From an uncultured Collinsella sp. (GTDB lineage: Bacteria; Actinomycetota; Coriobacteriia; Coriobacteriales; Coriobacteriaceae), in NCBI GenBank assembly GCA_900541035.1, contig UQIN01000008.1, positions 30,207 through 94,206 of the forward strand: DNA of 64,000 bases, written 5' to 3'. The notes under the pieces are model-generated. The model did no database searches and was not told where the DNA came from. It saw nothing but the letters and a program-made list of their open reading frames with translations. Both the position numbers and the translations under genes were made by a program. Shown here one piece after another: positions 44,140 through 52,583 of this stretch (its first letter is position 1; every line of letters starts with the position of its first letter).

Positions 44140-44637
44140 CTATTCCTCGCAGGGAAGGTCGCGCAGGGCCCGGCGCTCAAAGATACGGAAGATCTGCGTG
44201 TACCACAGGTCCTGGGTTGCCTGCGGCTTAACCAGGATAGTATCGACGCCGGCAAAATTGCCGCTCCACACGTCCGTGTAGAGCTGATCACCGATCAGCA
44301 CCGCCTCGTCGGCCGAGGCGCCGAGGCGCTTAAGACCCGCCTTGAGGGCAAACGGCGCCGGCTTCATGGCGTGGCTGATGGCCTCGAGTCCCAGCTCGCG
44401 TGCAGAGCTCATGACCTGGTCGCGATGCCAGTTGTTGGACACCATGCACAGCTTAAAACCTTTGGCGCGGGCGGCGTCGAGCCAAGCGGAAACCGCGGCG
44501 GGAACCTGCTCGGTGTCGCGCGGCACCAGGGTGTTATCGCGATCGAGCAGAATGGCGCGTTTGCCGTCGGCCCACAGGGCATCAAGGTCGATGCGATCGA
44601 CCGAGGCAACGTAACGTTTGGGGCTAAAAATCCTCAT
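44140..44637 (-). CDS. HAD-family phosphatase, YqeG type
   Basis: 165 residues, HAD IIIA subfamily. The nucleophile motif is ILLDRDNTLVPRD near residue 30, then MVSNN and LIGDQLYTDVWSGN. YqeG-like proteins often lie next to aroE/aroK and ribosome-assembly genes. Substrate unknown. The ATG at 44637 is one base after the mltG stop; a longer frame upstream is a shadow of mltG. Confidence 0.92.
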   Translation of the reverse strand: MRIFSPKRYVASVDRIDLDALWADGKRAILLDRDNTLVPRDTEQVPAAVSAWLDAARAKGFKLCMVSNNWHRDQVMSSARELGLEAISHAMKPAPFALKAGLKRLGASADEAVLIGDQLYTDVWSGNFAGVDTILVKPQATQDLWYTQIFRIFERRALRDLPCEE

Positions 44638-44638
44638 G

Positions 44639-46072
44639 CTAATTCCAAGACTGTTGATGCTCTTCGTAGGTTTGCGAGAAGTACTCCTCGTCCTGCGTAA
44701 TGTAGAAATACAGATCATCGGAGTCGGTCGGCTCAAGCGTGGCCTTGAGCGCCTCGAGCGACGGAGAGCAGATGGGCGTGGGTGGCAGGCCCTCGTGCTT
44801 ATAGGTGTTATACGGACTATCGCTCTGCAGGTCGTCGGCGGTAACCTCGCCACCGGTGACATACATCATGGTCGCATCGCTGTTGAGATAGCGCAGACCG
44901 TCGAGCTTGCCGGCAAGACGGTTGTAGAAGACCGAGGCCACGTGCGCACGTTGGTCGGCGTTGAGACCCTCGCGCTCAACGATAGAGGCCAAGTTGACGA
45001 TGTCGTAGTCGGACATCTCCACACCGTAGCGTTCCTTGATCTTGGCTTCGCAGCTCGCAAAGTCAAGCGACTTGTACTCGGTCTTAAACTGATCGAGCAT
45101 AGCGCGAATCACGCCATCGGCCGTCGGCGAATCACCCAGCGAATAGGTCTTGGGGAACAAGAAACCCTCGAGCGAGTCGTTGGCGGCGCCCTTAAGGAAG
45201 CTATAGTCGTCCACGTAGTTGGAGGCCTTGGCCTGGTTGAGGAAGTCTTCCTTAGAGATGCTGTCGTAGGCCTGGGCCACACGGTCGGCGACTTGATCGA
45301 CCGTCAGGCCCTCAGGGATAGTCAGCGCATTGGAGCCCGCGTTGGGGCCTTCCATGAGCTGCTGAACAACCTTGGTCGCATCCATGAGTGTGGTGAACGA
45401 ATAATCACCAGGCTTGAGCGACATATCGGCGTTGAGCTTTTTCACCGCCGCATAGTAATCCTTGGGATTTTCTACGATATGGTTCTCGGAGAGAATCGAG
45501 GCGATCGTATCGCCCGAAGCACCATCGGGAATGGTCACCGTAACCTGCTGACCAGCCGTGACCTTCGTATCCTCACCGGCAAAGAAGCCCTTGACGGCCG
45601 GCACGACAAAGAAGGCGATCGCAGCAAGCGCGAGCACCGCCACCACAACGCCGATGATCATGGGAACCGGAGAACTCTTCTTTTGAGCACCGCGACGAGC
45701 ATGCGTGTTGTAGCTCGAGCGTGTCGCCGGAGCAACGCCATGCGAACCGCGAGCGTGATGCGAATGCGATTGGGGGGCCTGAGTTCGCTGAGTAGGTGTC
45801 TGCTGCTTAAAGCGGGTACCGCCTGCAGGCTGGGCCGTACGAGCAGTGGGCTGCTGAGCCGCGTGAGAAGCCGGATGCTGAACCGAACGAGCAGAAGGCT
45901 GCTGACCCGTCCGTTGAACAGGTTGGGCCGAACGAGAGAAGGACTGCACCGGGCGCGCGGCAGGCTGAGCTGCGCGCTGCGTCGGCTGTGCCGGACGCTG
46001 GCCAGGCTGGGCAGGGCGCGACGCCGGCTGACGTGTACGATTCGGCTGGCGCGGATCGGAAGCACTAGGCAT
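44639..46072 (-). CDS. mltG: Endolytic transglycosylase MltG (YceG family)
   Basis: 477 residues. Residues 1-145 are a cytosolic tail rich in Gln, Pro, Ala and Arg with quasi-repeats of the form AQPxxR. A single membrane span follows (about 150-172), then a LysM-like part and the YceG catalytic domain with LPPTPICSPSLEALKATL-like ending. The catalytic glutamate is in ASIVEREGLNADQR. It cuts nascent peptidoglycan glycan strands at the outer membrane face. The ATG overlaps ruvX by 8 bases. Confidence 0.94.
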   Translation of the reverse strand: MPSASDPRQPNRTRQPASRPAQPGQRPAQPTQRAAQPAARPVQSFSRSAQPVQRTGQQPSARSVQHPASHAAQQPTARTAQPAGGTRFKQQTPTQRTQAPQSHSHHARGSHGVAPATRSSYNTHARRGAQKKSSPVPMIIGVVVAVLALAAIAFFVVPAVKGFFAGEDTKVTAGQQVTVTIPDGASGDTIASILSENHIVENPKDYYAAVKKLNADMSLKPGDYSFTTLMDATKVVQQLMEGPNAGSNALTIPEGLTVDQVADRVAQAYDSISKEDFLNQAKASNYVDDYSFLKGAANDSLEGFLFPKTYSLGDSPTADGVIRAMLDQFKTEYKSLDFASCEAKIKERYGVEMSDYDIVNLASIVEREGLNADQRAHVASVFYNRLAGKLDGLRYLNSDATMMYVTGGEVTADDLQSDSPYNTYKHEGLPPTPICSPSLEALKATLEPTDSDDLYFYITQDEEYFSQTYEEHQQSWN

Positions 46073-46493
46073 GCGAAACCTCCTCGTTTTTACGATCGAG
46101 CCACGTCTGCAAAAAAAGGCTGGCGGCAATCATGTCGATCTTGCCCCTCATCTGCTTTTCGTTGAGGCCCTGCTCGCGCAGGATACGCTTGGCCTCTTGC
46201 GAGGACAGACGCTCGTCCTCAAACTCCAGCGGAAGATCGAGCTCGTCGGCAATCTTTTGCGCCACGGCGGCAACGCGCTCGGCTTGGGGGCCGGGCTCAC
46301 CGGCCATGGTCAGGGGACGTCCGCTTACCAGGATGTCGGGCTCATAGTCTTCGACCAGGTAGCGGAACGTCTTGGCCATACCGGTGACCTCGGCGGCCGG
46401 GAGCACCTTGACAGGCATCGCCATCTTGCCATCACGGCTCGAGACGGCGATGCCAATCCTGGTCTCCCCTATGTCCAGCGCAAGCGCGACCAC
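46065..46493 (-). CDS. ruvX: Holliday junction resolvase-like protein YqgF (RuvX)
   Basis: 142 residues, RNase H fold, starting VALALDIGETRIGIAVS and containing LVSGRPLTMAGEPGPQA and FEDERLSSQEAKRIL near 95-110. Family members act in 16S rRNA maturation and may resolve junctions. GTG start at 46493, 15 bases after the alaS stop. The alaS-ruvX-mltG order is a known conserved string. Confidence 0.95.
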   Translation of the reverse strand: MVALALDIGETRIGIAVSSRDGKMAMPVKVLPAAEVTGMAKTFRYLVEDYEPDILVSGRPLTMAGEPGPQAERVAAVAQKIADELDLPLEFEDERLSSQEAKRILREQGLNEKQMRGKIDMIAASLFLQTWLDRKNEEVSHA

Positions 46494-46510
46494 AGTGACT
46501 TCTTAGATTC

Positions 46511-49168
46511 TTAGGCGCCGAGCGCGGTCTTGGCGGCCGCGAGGGCATCGGCGATGCCGGCAGCATTCTTGCCACCGGCCTGGGCCATGTTGTGACGGCC
46601 ACCACCGCGACCGTCGACCAGACCCGCGATCTGCTTGATCACATTACCGGCGTGGAACCCGGCCTTCACGGCGTCATCGGAGCCGGCAGCGAGCAGGGCC
46701 GGAGTGCCCTTCTCAGTCACGCTGGCGACGACACAAGCGACAGGGCCGGCGACCTTCTGGTGCACGGTATCCCATACGTTGCGCAGGTCGGCAGCCTCAA
46801 GGCCCTGGAGCTCAGCAACGACGAGCTTGTAGCCACCGAGCTCGACAGCACCCTCGATGGCGCTGGAAATGGCGTCGGAGGAACCACCGGTCAGAGCCTT
46901 TTTGAGCTTGTTGGACGTCTCGCGCAGCTCGACCTGCAGGTTCTCCACACGGGCGGGAACCTCGTCGACGCGGCACTTGAGCGCAGCAGCGGCGGCGTCA
47001 ACGAGTGCCAGGCGGTCGGCCATATAGTCGAGAGCACCCTTAGAGGTCACGGCCTCGATACGGCGGACGTTCGAGCCCGTAGAGGACTCGGAAATAATCT
47101 TGAACAGGCCGATCTCGGCGGTGTTGGCAGCGTGCGTGCCACCGCAGAGCTCGCGAGAGAACGGCTGGTCCTCGGCGCCCACGGAGACGACGCGGACGAC
47201 ATCGCCGTACTTCTCTCCAAACAGAGCAACAGCGCCGGCAGCCTTAGCCTCGTCGATGCCCATAACACGGGTCACGACCGGCTTGGAGGCGAAGATCTGC
47301 TGGTTGACCAAGTCCTCGACAGCCTTGAGCTGCTCGGAGGAAAGGGCCTCGAAGTGCGTAAAGTCAAAGCGCAGGTGCTCGGGCGTCACCAGCGAGCCGG
47401 CCTGGGAGACGTGCTCGCCCAGGACCTGCTTAAGGGCAGCGTCGAGCAGGTGCGTGGCGGTGTGGTTGCGGCGCAGGAAGCCACGGCGCTCGGCGTCGAG
47501 AGCGGCGGTCACAGCGGCACCGACAGTCAGCGTGCCATCGGCAACGTGCGCGACGTGGGCATACAGGCCGTTGTGGTTCTTGGTGTCGGCAACGGTCAGA
47601 ACAACGCCCTCGGCGGAAAGCTTGCCGGCATCGCCCTGCTGACCACCCATCTCGGCATAGAACGGGGTGCGGTCGAGCACGACCTCGACATCCTCGCCCG
47701 CGGCTGCGGACTCGACGGACTCGCCGTTGCGCACGATGGCGACAACCTTGGCGCCCCCGATCACATCGTTGTCATAGCCGTCGAACTCGGTCGCTGCGAC
47801 CTTGTCGGAAAGCTCGACCCACACGTCGTTGAAGCTACCCCAGGCGTCGCCCTTGGCGTTAGCGCGGGCGCGGGCCTTCTGGTCCTCCATGCAGGCAGTG
47901 AAGCCGTCCATGTCGACGTCGTGGCCAGCGGTGCCGGCGATCTCGACGGTCAGATCGATGGGGAAACCAAAGGTGTCGTGCAGCTTAAAGGCGACATCGC
48001 CCGGAAGCACAGCGCCCTCGGCAAGCGCTGCCAGGGCCTCGTCCAGGTACACGCGGCCGTTGTCGAGCGTCGTGGAGAAGCGCTCCTCCTCGGAGGCAAC
48101 GATACCCTTGACGAGCGCGACGTTCTTGAGCAACTCGGGATAGGCCTCGCCCATTTGAGCGTTGACCTCGTCGATGAACTTGGTCAGGAAGGCGCCCTCG
48201 ATGCCCAGCAGGCGACCGTGGAACACGGCACGGCGGAGCAGACGGCGAAGGACGTACTCGCGACCCTCGTTGCCGGGAAGGATGCCGTCCGAGATCATAA
48301 AGTCGACAGCACGGGAGTGGTCGGCGATGATGCGCAGGGAGCGGCTGGCGCCGGAGTAATCGTCGGCGTCATAGGTCTTACCGCTGATCTCCTCACCGAG
48401 CTTGACGAGGTGCTGCATCAGATCGCCGTCGTAGTTAGCAGTCTTGTGCTGCATGATAGCGGCCATGCGCTCCAGGCCCATGCCCGTATCGAGGTTGCGG
48501 TGCGGCAGCTCCGGCATGGAGCCGTCCTCCTGGCGGTCGTACTGGGTAAACACGAGGTTCCAGAACTCAAGGAAGCGGTCGCAGTCGCAGCCAGGCTTGC
48601 AGTCGGGGCTGCCGCAGCCGACCTCCTCGCCCATGTCAAAGTAGATCTCGGAGCACGGACCGCAGGGACCGGTGGGGCCAGCGGCCCAGAAGTTGTCGTC
48701 CTCTCCCAGGCGGGAGATGTGGTCCTCGGCAACGCCCAGAGAACGCCACACGTCGTGGGTCTCGTCGTCCTCGGTAAAGACGGTAAAGTACAGGCGGTCG
48801 AGCGGCAGCTTAAACTCCTTGGTGATGAGCTCAAAGGCCCAAGCGCAAGCCTGCTCCTTGGAGACGCCGCCAAAAGAGAAATCGCCAAGCATCTCGAAGA
48901 ACGACAGGTGACGGCCGTCCTCGCCGATGCAATCGATGTCATTGGTGCGGACGCACTTCTGGCAGGAGATCGCGCCGATCTCCTTCATGGTCTTCTTGCC
49001 CTGGTAGTACTCCTTAAACTGGTTCATGCCGGCGTTGGCAAGCAGCAGAGAAGGATCGTCGGGGACGAGGGACGAAGAAGGATAGAGCTTAAGACCGCGC
49101 TCCTCAAAGAAGTTGAGGAACTTAGAGCGAATCTCGGCCGTAGTCATTGACGGGTAGTCAGCACTCAT
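46511..49168 (-). CDS. alaS: Alanine--tRNA ligase
   Basis: 885 residues. The class II core starts TTAEIRSKFLNFFEERG, with LLFANAGMNQFK-type LLLANAGMNQFKEYY. The editing domain has HTATHLLDAAL and CGGTHAANT (zinc-binding His/Cys), and the C-terminal DHHA1 domain ends with GRGGGRHNMAQAGGK. A cysteine-rich insert (CGSPDCKPGCDCDRF) near residue 185 is notable. The start at 49168 has GAGGAG upstream; MTTAEIRS seven codons later is possible. Confidence 0.97.
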   Translation of the reverse strand: MSADYPSMTTAEIRSKFLNFFEERGLKLYPSSSLVPDDPSLLLANAGMNQFKEYYQGKKTMKEIGAISCQKCVRTNDIDCIGEDGRHLSFFEMLGDFSFGGVSKEQACAWAFELITKEFKLPLDRLYFTVFTEDDETHDVWRSLGVAEDHISRLGEDDNFWAAGPTGPCGPCSEIYFDMGEEVGCGSPDCKPGCDCDRFLEFWNLVFTQYDRQEDGSMPELPHRNLDTGMGLERMAAIMQHKTANYDGDLMQHLVKLGEEISGKTYDADDYSGASRSLRIIADHSRAVDFMISDGILPGNEGREYVLRRLLRRAVFHGRLLGIEGAFLTKFIDEVNAQMGEAYPELLKNVALVKGIVASEEERFSTTLDNGRVYLDEALAALAEGAVLPGDVAFKLHDTFGFPIDLTVEIAGTAGHDVDMDGFTACMEDQKARARANAKGDAWGSFNDVWVELSDKVAATEFDGYDNDVIGGAKVVAIVRNGESVESAAAGEDVEVVLDRTPFYAEMGGQQGDAGKLSAEGVVLTVADTKNHNGLYAHVAHVADGTLTVGAAVTAALDAERRGFLRRNHTATHLLDAALKQVLGEHVSQAGSLVTPEHLRFDFTHFEALSSEQLKAVEDLVNQQIFASKPVVTRVMGIDEAKAAGAVALFGEKYGDVVRVVSVGAEDQPFSRELCGGTHAANTAEIGLFKIISESSTGSNVRRIEAVTSKGALDYMADRLALVDAAAAALKCRVDEVPARVENLQVELRETSNKLKKALTGGSSDAISSAIEGAVELGGYKLVVAELQGLEAADLRNVWDTVHQKVAGPVACVVASVTEKGTPALLAAGSDDAVKAGFHAGNVIKQIAGLVDGRGGGRHNMAQAGGKNAAGIADALAAAKTALGA

Positions 49169-49214
49169 AGAGGGAATCTCCTCGGTTTCACATCGAAACA
49201 GTTCAAACGTAACG

Positions 49215-49242
49215 ATATTACCATCCAACCGCCCCCGTGCAA
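49215..49242 (-). promoter_or_regulatory. Promoter of alaS
   Basis: Minus strand TTGCAC (49242-49237), 16-base spacer, TAATAT (49220-49215), 47 bases before the alaS ATG. No T-box is seen. Confidence 0.65.
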
Positions 49243-49271
49243 AAAAGAGGGCCGGCACAATGCCGGCCCTT
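49243..49271 (-). terminator. Terminator after the AI-2E transporter gene
   Basis: Minus strand GGGCCGGCATTGTGCCGGCCC forms a hairpin followed by TCTTTTTT; it ends exactly where the alaS -35 starts. Confidence 0.9.
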
Positions 49272-49320
49272 CAGCGAAATTGCATGTTAGCGCGTATGAA
49301 TGTTAACCCGAATTACCCCG

Positions 49321-50730
49321 CTAGTTGTCGTCATCGTCCATGGAGCCGTCGATGCCGGTGTTGGTGTCGTCGTCCGAGCTGGAGTCATCATCCCTGGCGA
49401 AAGGGTTCTTGAAGAAGCCCGTGGCGTCGGGCTGAAGGCCCGAGAGCTTAATCCAAGGATTATCGAGCTCGGGCTTGGGCATGGCCTTGGCCTCGGGCGC
49501 CGTCTCGTTGCCGATAAGCTCGGACTCGTAGATGAAGGTGTCGTCGCCGAGCGCATCGTAGGCGGCAACCGGTTTGCCCTCGGCATCGCGATACGGTGTG
49601 CCCTTAAACACGGCACCGTCGTAGGCCACGAGCTGGCGGCCGGTCTCGTTCTCAAAGTAGTACACGAAGATACCCTTGAGGGCAGCGCAAAGCGGGATGG
49701 CAATAATCATGCCGATGGGACCCATGAGCGCCGAGCCGATGACGAGGGCCGTGAGGCTCATGATGGGATGCACCTGCACCGAGCTCTGCATAACCTTAGG
49801 CGAAATCACGTTATCGGTGACGTTTTGCGCAATCATCGTCACAATGAGCGTCCATAACGCCAACATGGGACTGAACATAAAGCCAAGAATCGTGGCGATT
49901 GCCGCGCTCACCCAGGGACCAACGACCGGAACCAAATGCATGATGCCGGTAAAGATGGCCATAAGAGCCGCATACGGATGTCCGATAATCGTAAAGCCGA
50001 TAAAGGCCAGGATGCCACCGCAGATGGACGTGACGACCATGCCGCGCATGTAGCCACCGACGGAACGAGAAAGAATCGCAACCATAAAGCGGTACGAGGT
50101 CTCCTTCTCCTGACCGATGATGGTGCAAATCTCGTGGTGCATGCGGGGGTAGTCGCAGGCCATCCAGTAGGCAAGCACCAGGCCCAGGAAGATCACGAAC
50201 AGCTGCGAAGCCGTGTTGGTGATAAGCGGGAACACACCGCGTCCGAGCTCGGCAGCAATCTGAGACACATATTTCGACGCCACGGTAACGAGCGAGGACA
50301 GGTTGTTGTCCAGATACTCCTTGAGCGGCGTGTTATTGAGCGTCTTGGCGTTCGAAATCATTTCGTTGAGGTCGCCGCCCGCAACACGAAGCTGCCCAGG
50401 CAGACGGCTCAAGACCTCCATGATCTGGCCAAACAAAATCGGCGACAGGATGCAGACGACACCGACGAGCACGGCAACGACCACAATAAGCGCGATGAGC
50501 GAACCGATGCCGCGATTCACACCATGATGCTCGAGCCAATTGGTAATCGGCGACATCACAAAGGCGATAATGGAGCCGACAGCAAGAAACTCGATAACCG
50601 GTGCCAGGATGCCCATGAGGTTGAAGATGACGGCAGCAATCGCAATGCAGCCTACAACAGCCCAGATGCGAAGGGTCAGAATACGTGTATCACGCAGTGT
50701 ACGGTCGGTTTGCTGGGGGTGCTCACTCAT
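49321..50730 (-). CDS. AI-2E family transporter (PerM/TqsA-like)
   Basis: 469 residues with about eight membrane spans. The C-terminal part of the membrane region has HLVPVVGPWVSAAIATILGF and IGSALMGPIGMIIAIPLCAALKG, typical of the family. The last ~100 residues are cytosolic and end in a run of acidic residues (DDDSSSDDDTN... ). Members export autoinducer 2 or act as Na/H antiporters; the role here is unknown. Its ATG overlaps the sigma factor stop. Confidence 0.88.
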   Translation of the reverse strand: MSEHPQQTDRTLRDTRILTLRIWAVVGCIAIAAVIFNLMGILAPVIEFLAVGSIIAFVMSPITNWLEHHGVNRGIGSLIALIVVVAVLVGVVCILSPILFGQIMEVLSRLPGQLRVAGGDLNEMISNAKTLNNTPLKEYLDNNLSSLVTVASKYVSQIAAELGRGVFPLITNTASQLFVIFLGLVLAYWMACDYPRMHHEICTIIGQEKETSYRFMVAILSRSVGGYMRGMVVTSICGGILAFIGFTIIGHPYAALMAIFTGIMHLVPVVGPWVSAAIATILGFMFSPMLALWTLIVTMIAQNVTDNVISPKVMQSSVQVHPIMSLTALVIGSALMGPIGMIIAIPLCAALKGIFVYYFENETGRQLVAYDGAVFKGTPYRDAEGKPVAAYDALGDDTFIYESELIGNETAPEAKAMPKPELDNPWIKLSGLQPDATGFFKNPFARDDDSSSDDDTNTGIDGSMDDDDN

Positions 50731-51518
50731 GAACGAATCATCACTCCGTCGGGGTCGATCTTGTCCTGGATCTTTTTAAGCGTGCGGCGCAGCAGACGCG
50801 AAACCTGCACCTGGGAAATGCCAAGCTTCTTGGCAATCTCGATCTGGGTCATCCCCTTCACAAAGCGCAGCTCGATCACTTCGCGCTCGCGCGGCGAGAA
50901 ATCACGGATAGCCTCCTCGATTACCAAGCGGTCATCGGTAAAGTCAAGCTCGTTGTCGTCATCGGCATAGCGGTCGAGAATCGAAGGTGCATCGTCAGAA
51001 TCAGACGCGCCCGGGGCCTCAATGGGCACCGACGTGTAGGCCGAGGACGATTCCATGGCTTCGAGCACCTCGTCGACAGTTACGTCCAGATATTCAGCGA
51101 TTTCTTCGACCTTAGGCGAACGCTGTAGCTCGTTGGTGAGTTTGTCGGTGGCCTGGTTGACCTTAGCCGAGAGCTCCTGCAGACGGCGCGGAACGCGCAC
51201 GCTCCAGCCCTTATCGCGGAAGTGACGCTTAATCTCACCCAGAATGGTAGGTGTGGCAAACGTCGTAAACTCGAGCCCGCGCTCGGGGTCAAAGCGGTCG
51301 ATAGCCTTGAGCAAGCCCAGATAACCGACCTGCATAAGGTCGTCGAGCGGCTCGCCGCGGTTCTTAAATTTGTTGGCAAGAAACCTTACCAGGTTCATAT
51401 GGGACATGACGAGCTGCTCGCGGGCGTCCGGATCACCGGTCTCCTTGTAGCGACGAAACAGCTCGCGGGTTTTCTCCTTGTCCCAAGCGGTCTTACCGCT
51501 CCGGGAACGTTCGGTCAT
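50727..51518 (-). CDS. RNA polymerase sigma factor, SigB/SigF/SigG group
   Basis: 263 residues. Regions: sigma-70 r2 with DLMQVGYLGLLKAIDRFDPERGLEFTTFATP (written in the protein around 55-90), region 3 with VPRRLQELSAKVNQATDKL, region 4 with FSPREREVIELRFVKGMTQIEIAKKLGISQ. This is the stress or sporulation type of general Gram-positive sigma factor, here directly after a RsbW-like gene, so partner switching is likely. Confidence 0.93.
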   Translation of the reverse strand: MTERSRSGKTAWDKEKTRELFRRYKETGDPDAREQLVMSHMNLVRFLANKFKNRGEPLDDLMQVGYLGLLKAIDRFDPERGLEFTTFATPTILGEIKRHFRDKGWSVRVPRRLQELSAKVNQATDKLTNELQRSPKVEEIAEYLDVTVDEVLEAMESSSAYTSVPIEAPGASDSDDAPSILDRYADDDNELDFTDDRLVIEEAIRDFSPREREVIELRFVKGMTQIEIAKKLGISQVQVSRLLRRTLKKIQDKIDPDGVMIRS

Positions 51519-51519
51519 A

Positions 51520-51897
51520 TTAGATATCCGCCTTGAGGTCGAGGGAAAGCGTTAGGGGCGCCGATGTCTTTTCGTAGGAATCGCACACACTTGCAAGAAT
51601 GAGCTCGGCATACACGGCAGCCTGGTCATCCTCATCGACGCTGGCCTGGTCGCCAAAGGTAAACGTCATGCCAACATGAGTCTCGTCAACGTCGAATTTG
51701 ATCGTAATATCGTCGCAGTCGACCGCGGTACAACCAAAGATGAAGGCCTCCTCGGCAGCCATGCGAATATCCTCGATACGATCGACGGACATAGAGCACA
51801 GAGCGCCAACGTTAGCGGCCGTCATGCGCACCAAGCGTGCGAGACGCGGGTCGCCGGCAACGGTCAGCGTAATGGGGCAGGTTGCTTCGCTACTCAT
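51520..51897 (-). CDS. Anti-sigma factor-like protein (RsbW/SpoIIAB type), divergent
   Basis: 125 residues, GHKL ATPase fold by pattern: an N-terminal strand ITLTVAGDPRLARLVR and helix IEDIRMAAEEAFIFG. In RsbW and SpoIIAB this helix carries an N-box asparagine (ExxxNA); here it reads EEAFIFG, so ATP binding may be lost. Position just before the sigma gene, sharing overlapping codons with the DUF948 gene upstream, suggests it binds that sigma factor. Confidence 0.78.
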   Translation of the reverse strand: MSSEATCPITLTVAGDPRLARLVRMTAANVGALCSMSVDRIEDIRMAAEEAFIFGCTAVDCDDITIKFDVDETHVGMTFTFGDQASVDEDDQAAVYAELILASVCDSYEKTSAPLTLSLDLKADI

Positions 51898-52483
51898 CGC
51901 AGGACTCCTCGGCAGTCTCGGCGCTTGTATAGGTGTAATACTGAGCCGACTTGGCTGCGGGCTTCTGAGCCACATCTGCGCCATCGGCGACCTCATCCTC
52001 GGCCTCGCCAATCAGAACGCGCTCGGTAGGCTGCTCGGCCTCCGCGGCGGCAGCGGCGAGCTTGCGCTCGGCGTCGGCTGCAGGAGCCTTCACCTTATTA
52101 AAGAGTTTCTGCACGGCACCGGCAGCAGAATCGGTCACACTCGACACGGCATTGCTGGCCTCGGCCATGCTGCCCGTGACCTCAGAGATATCGCGAACGA
52201 CCGCCTCGACCTCAACGAGGTTGGACGTCAGGGCGTCGACGGCAGTCTTGCTCGACTTGAGCAGCGGCTCCATCTGGGCAAGCGCCGGCGTGAGCTCGTC
52301 AACGGCGCCATCGAGCTTTGCCACCACGGGCTGCGCCTCGGCGATGGTGTTGTTGAGGTCGGTAACGGTCTTGTCGAGCGAATCGACAACGGTGCGGGTT
52401 TTACGCAGGGTGAGCGCAAGCTCAACGACAGCCCACACGCCGGCGACGGCGAGCAGCAGCAAGGCGATTTGAATGGGACTCAT
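51890..52483 (-). CDS. DUF948 membrane-anchored coiled-coil protein
   Basis: 197 residues. One N-terminal membrane span (about 5-25, IQIALLLLAVAGVWAVVEL), then a long heptad-rich region (about 28-130) typical of DUF948 and a Glu/Ala-rich C-terminus. Function unknown; in other Gram-positives DUF948 proteins are general stress proteins, which fits the sigma-factor operon. Start at 52483; AGGCTTG upstream. Confidence 0.85.
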   Translation of the reverse strand: MSPIQIALLLLAVAGVWAVVELALTLRKTRTVVDSLDKTVTDLNNTIAEAQPVVAKLDGAVDELTPALAQMEPLLKSSKTAVDALTSNLVEVEAVVRDISEVTGSMAEASNAVSSVTDSAAGAVQKLFNKVKAPAADAERKLAAAAAEAEQPTERVLIGEAEDEVADGADVAQKPAAKSAQYYTYTSAETAEESCDE

Positions 52484-52583
52484 ACAAGCCTCCCAAAGGA
52501 ATCGAAATACAGACGCTGTCAATGGTACCCCAAAGGGGCCCGAACATGCCAAGACCTGCAACGAGGGACAAAATTATCAGCAG

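Noticed and set aside
45640..46072. Repeat-like N-terminal coding region of mltG considered as a CRISPR or tandem repeat
   Set aside because: Repeats are loose at the protein level only, with no constant unit and spacer lengths; no CRISPR array occurs anywhere in the window.
46592..49150. 852-codon open frame opposite alaS (plus strand)
   Set aside because: Shadow of the GC-rich third codon positions of alaS; no start signal and no family resemblance.
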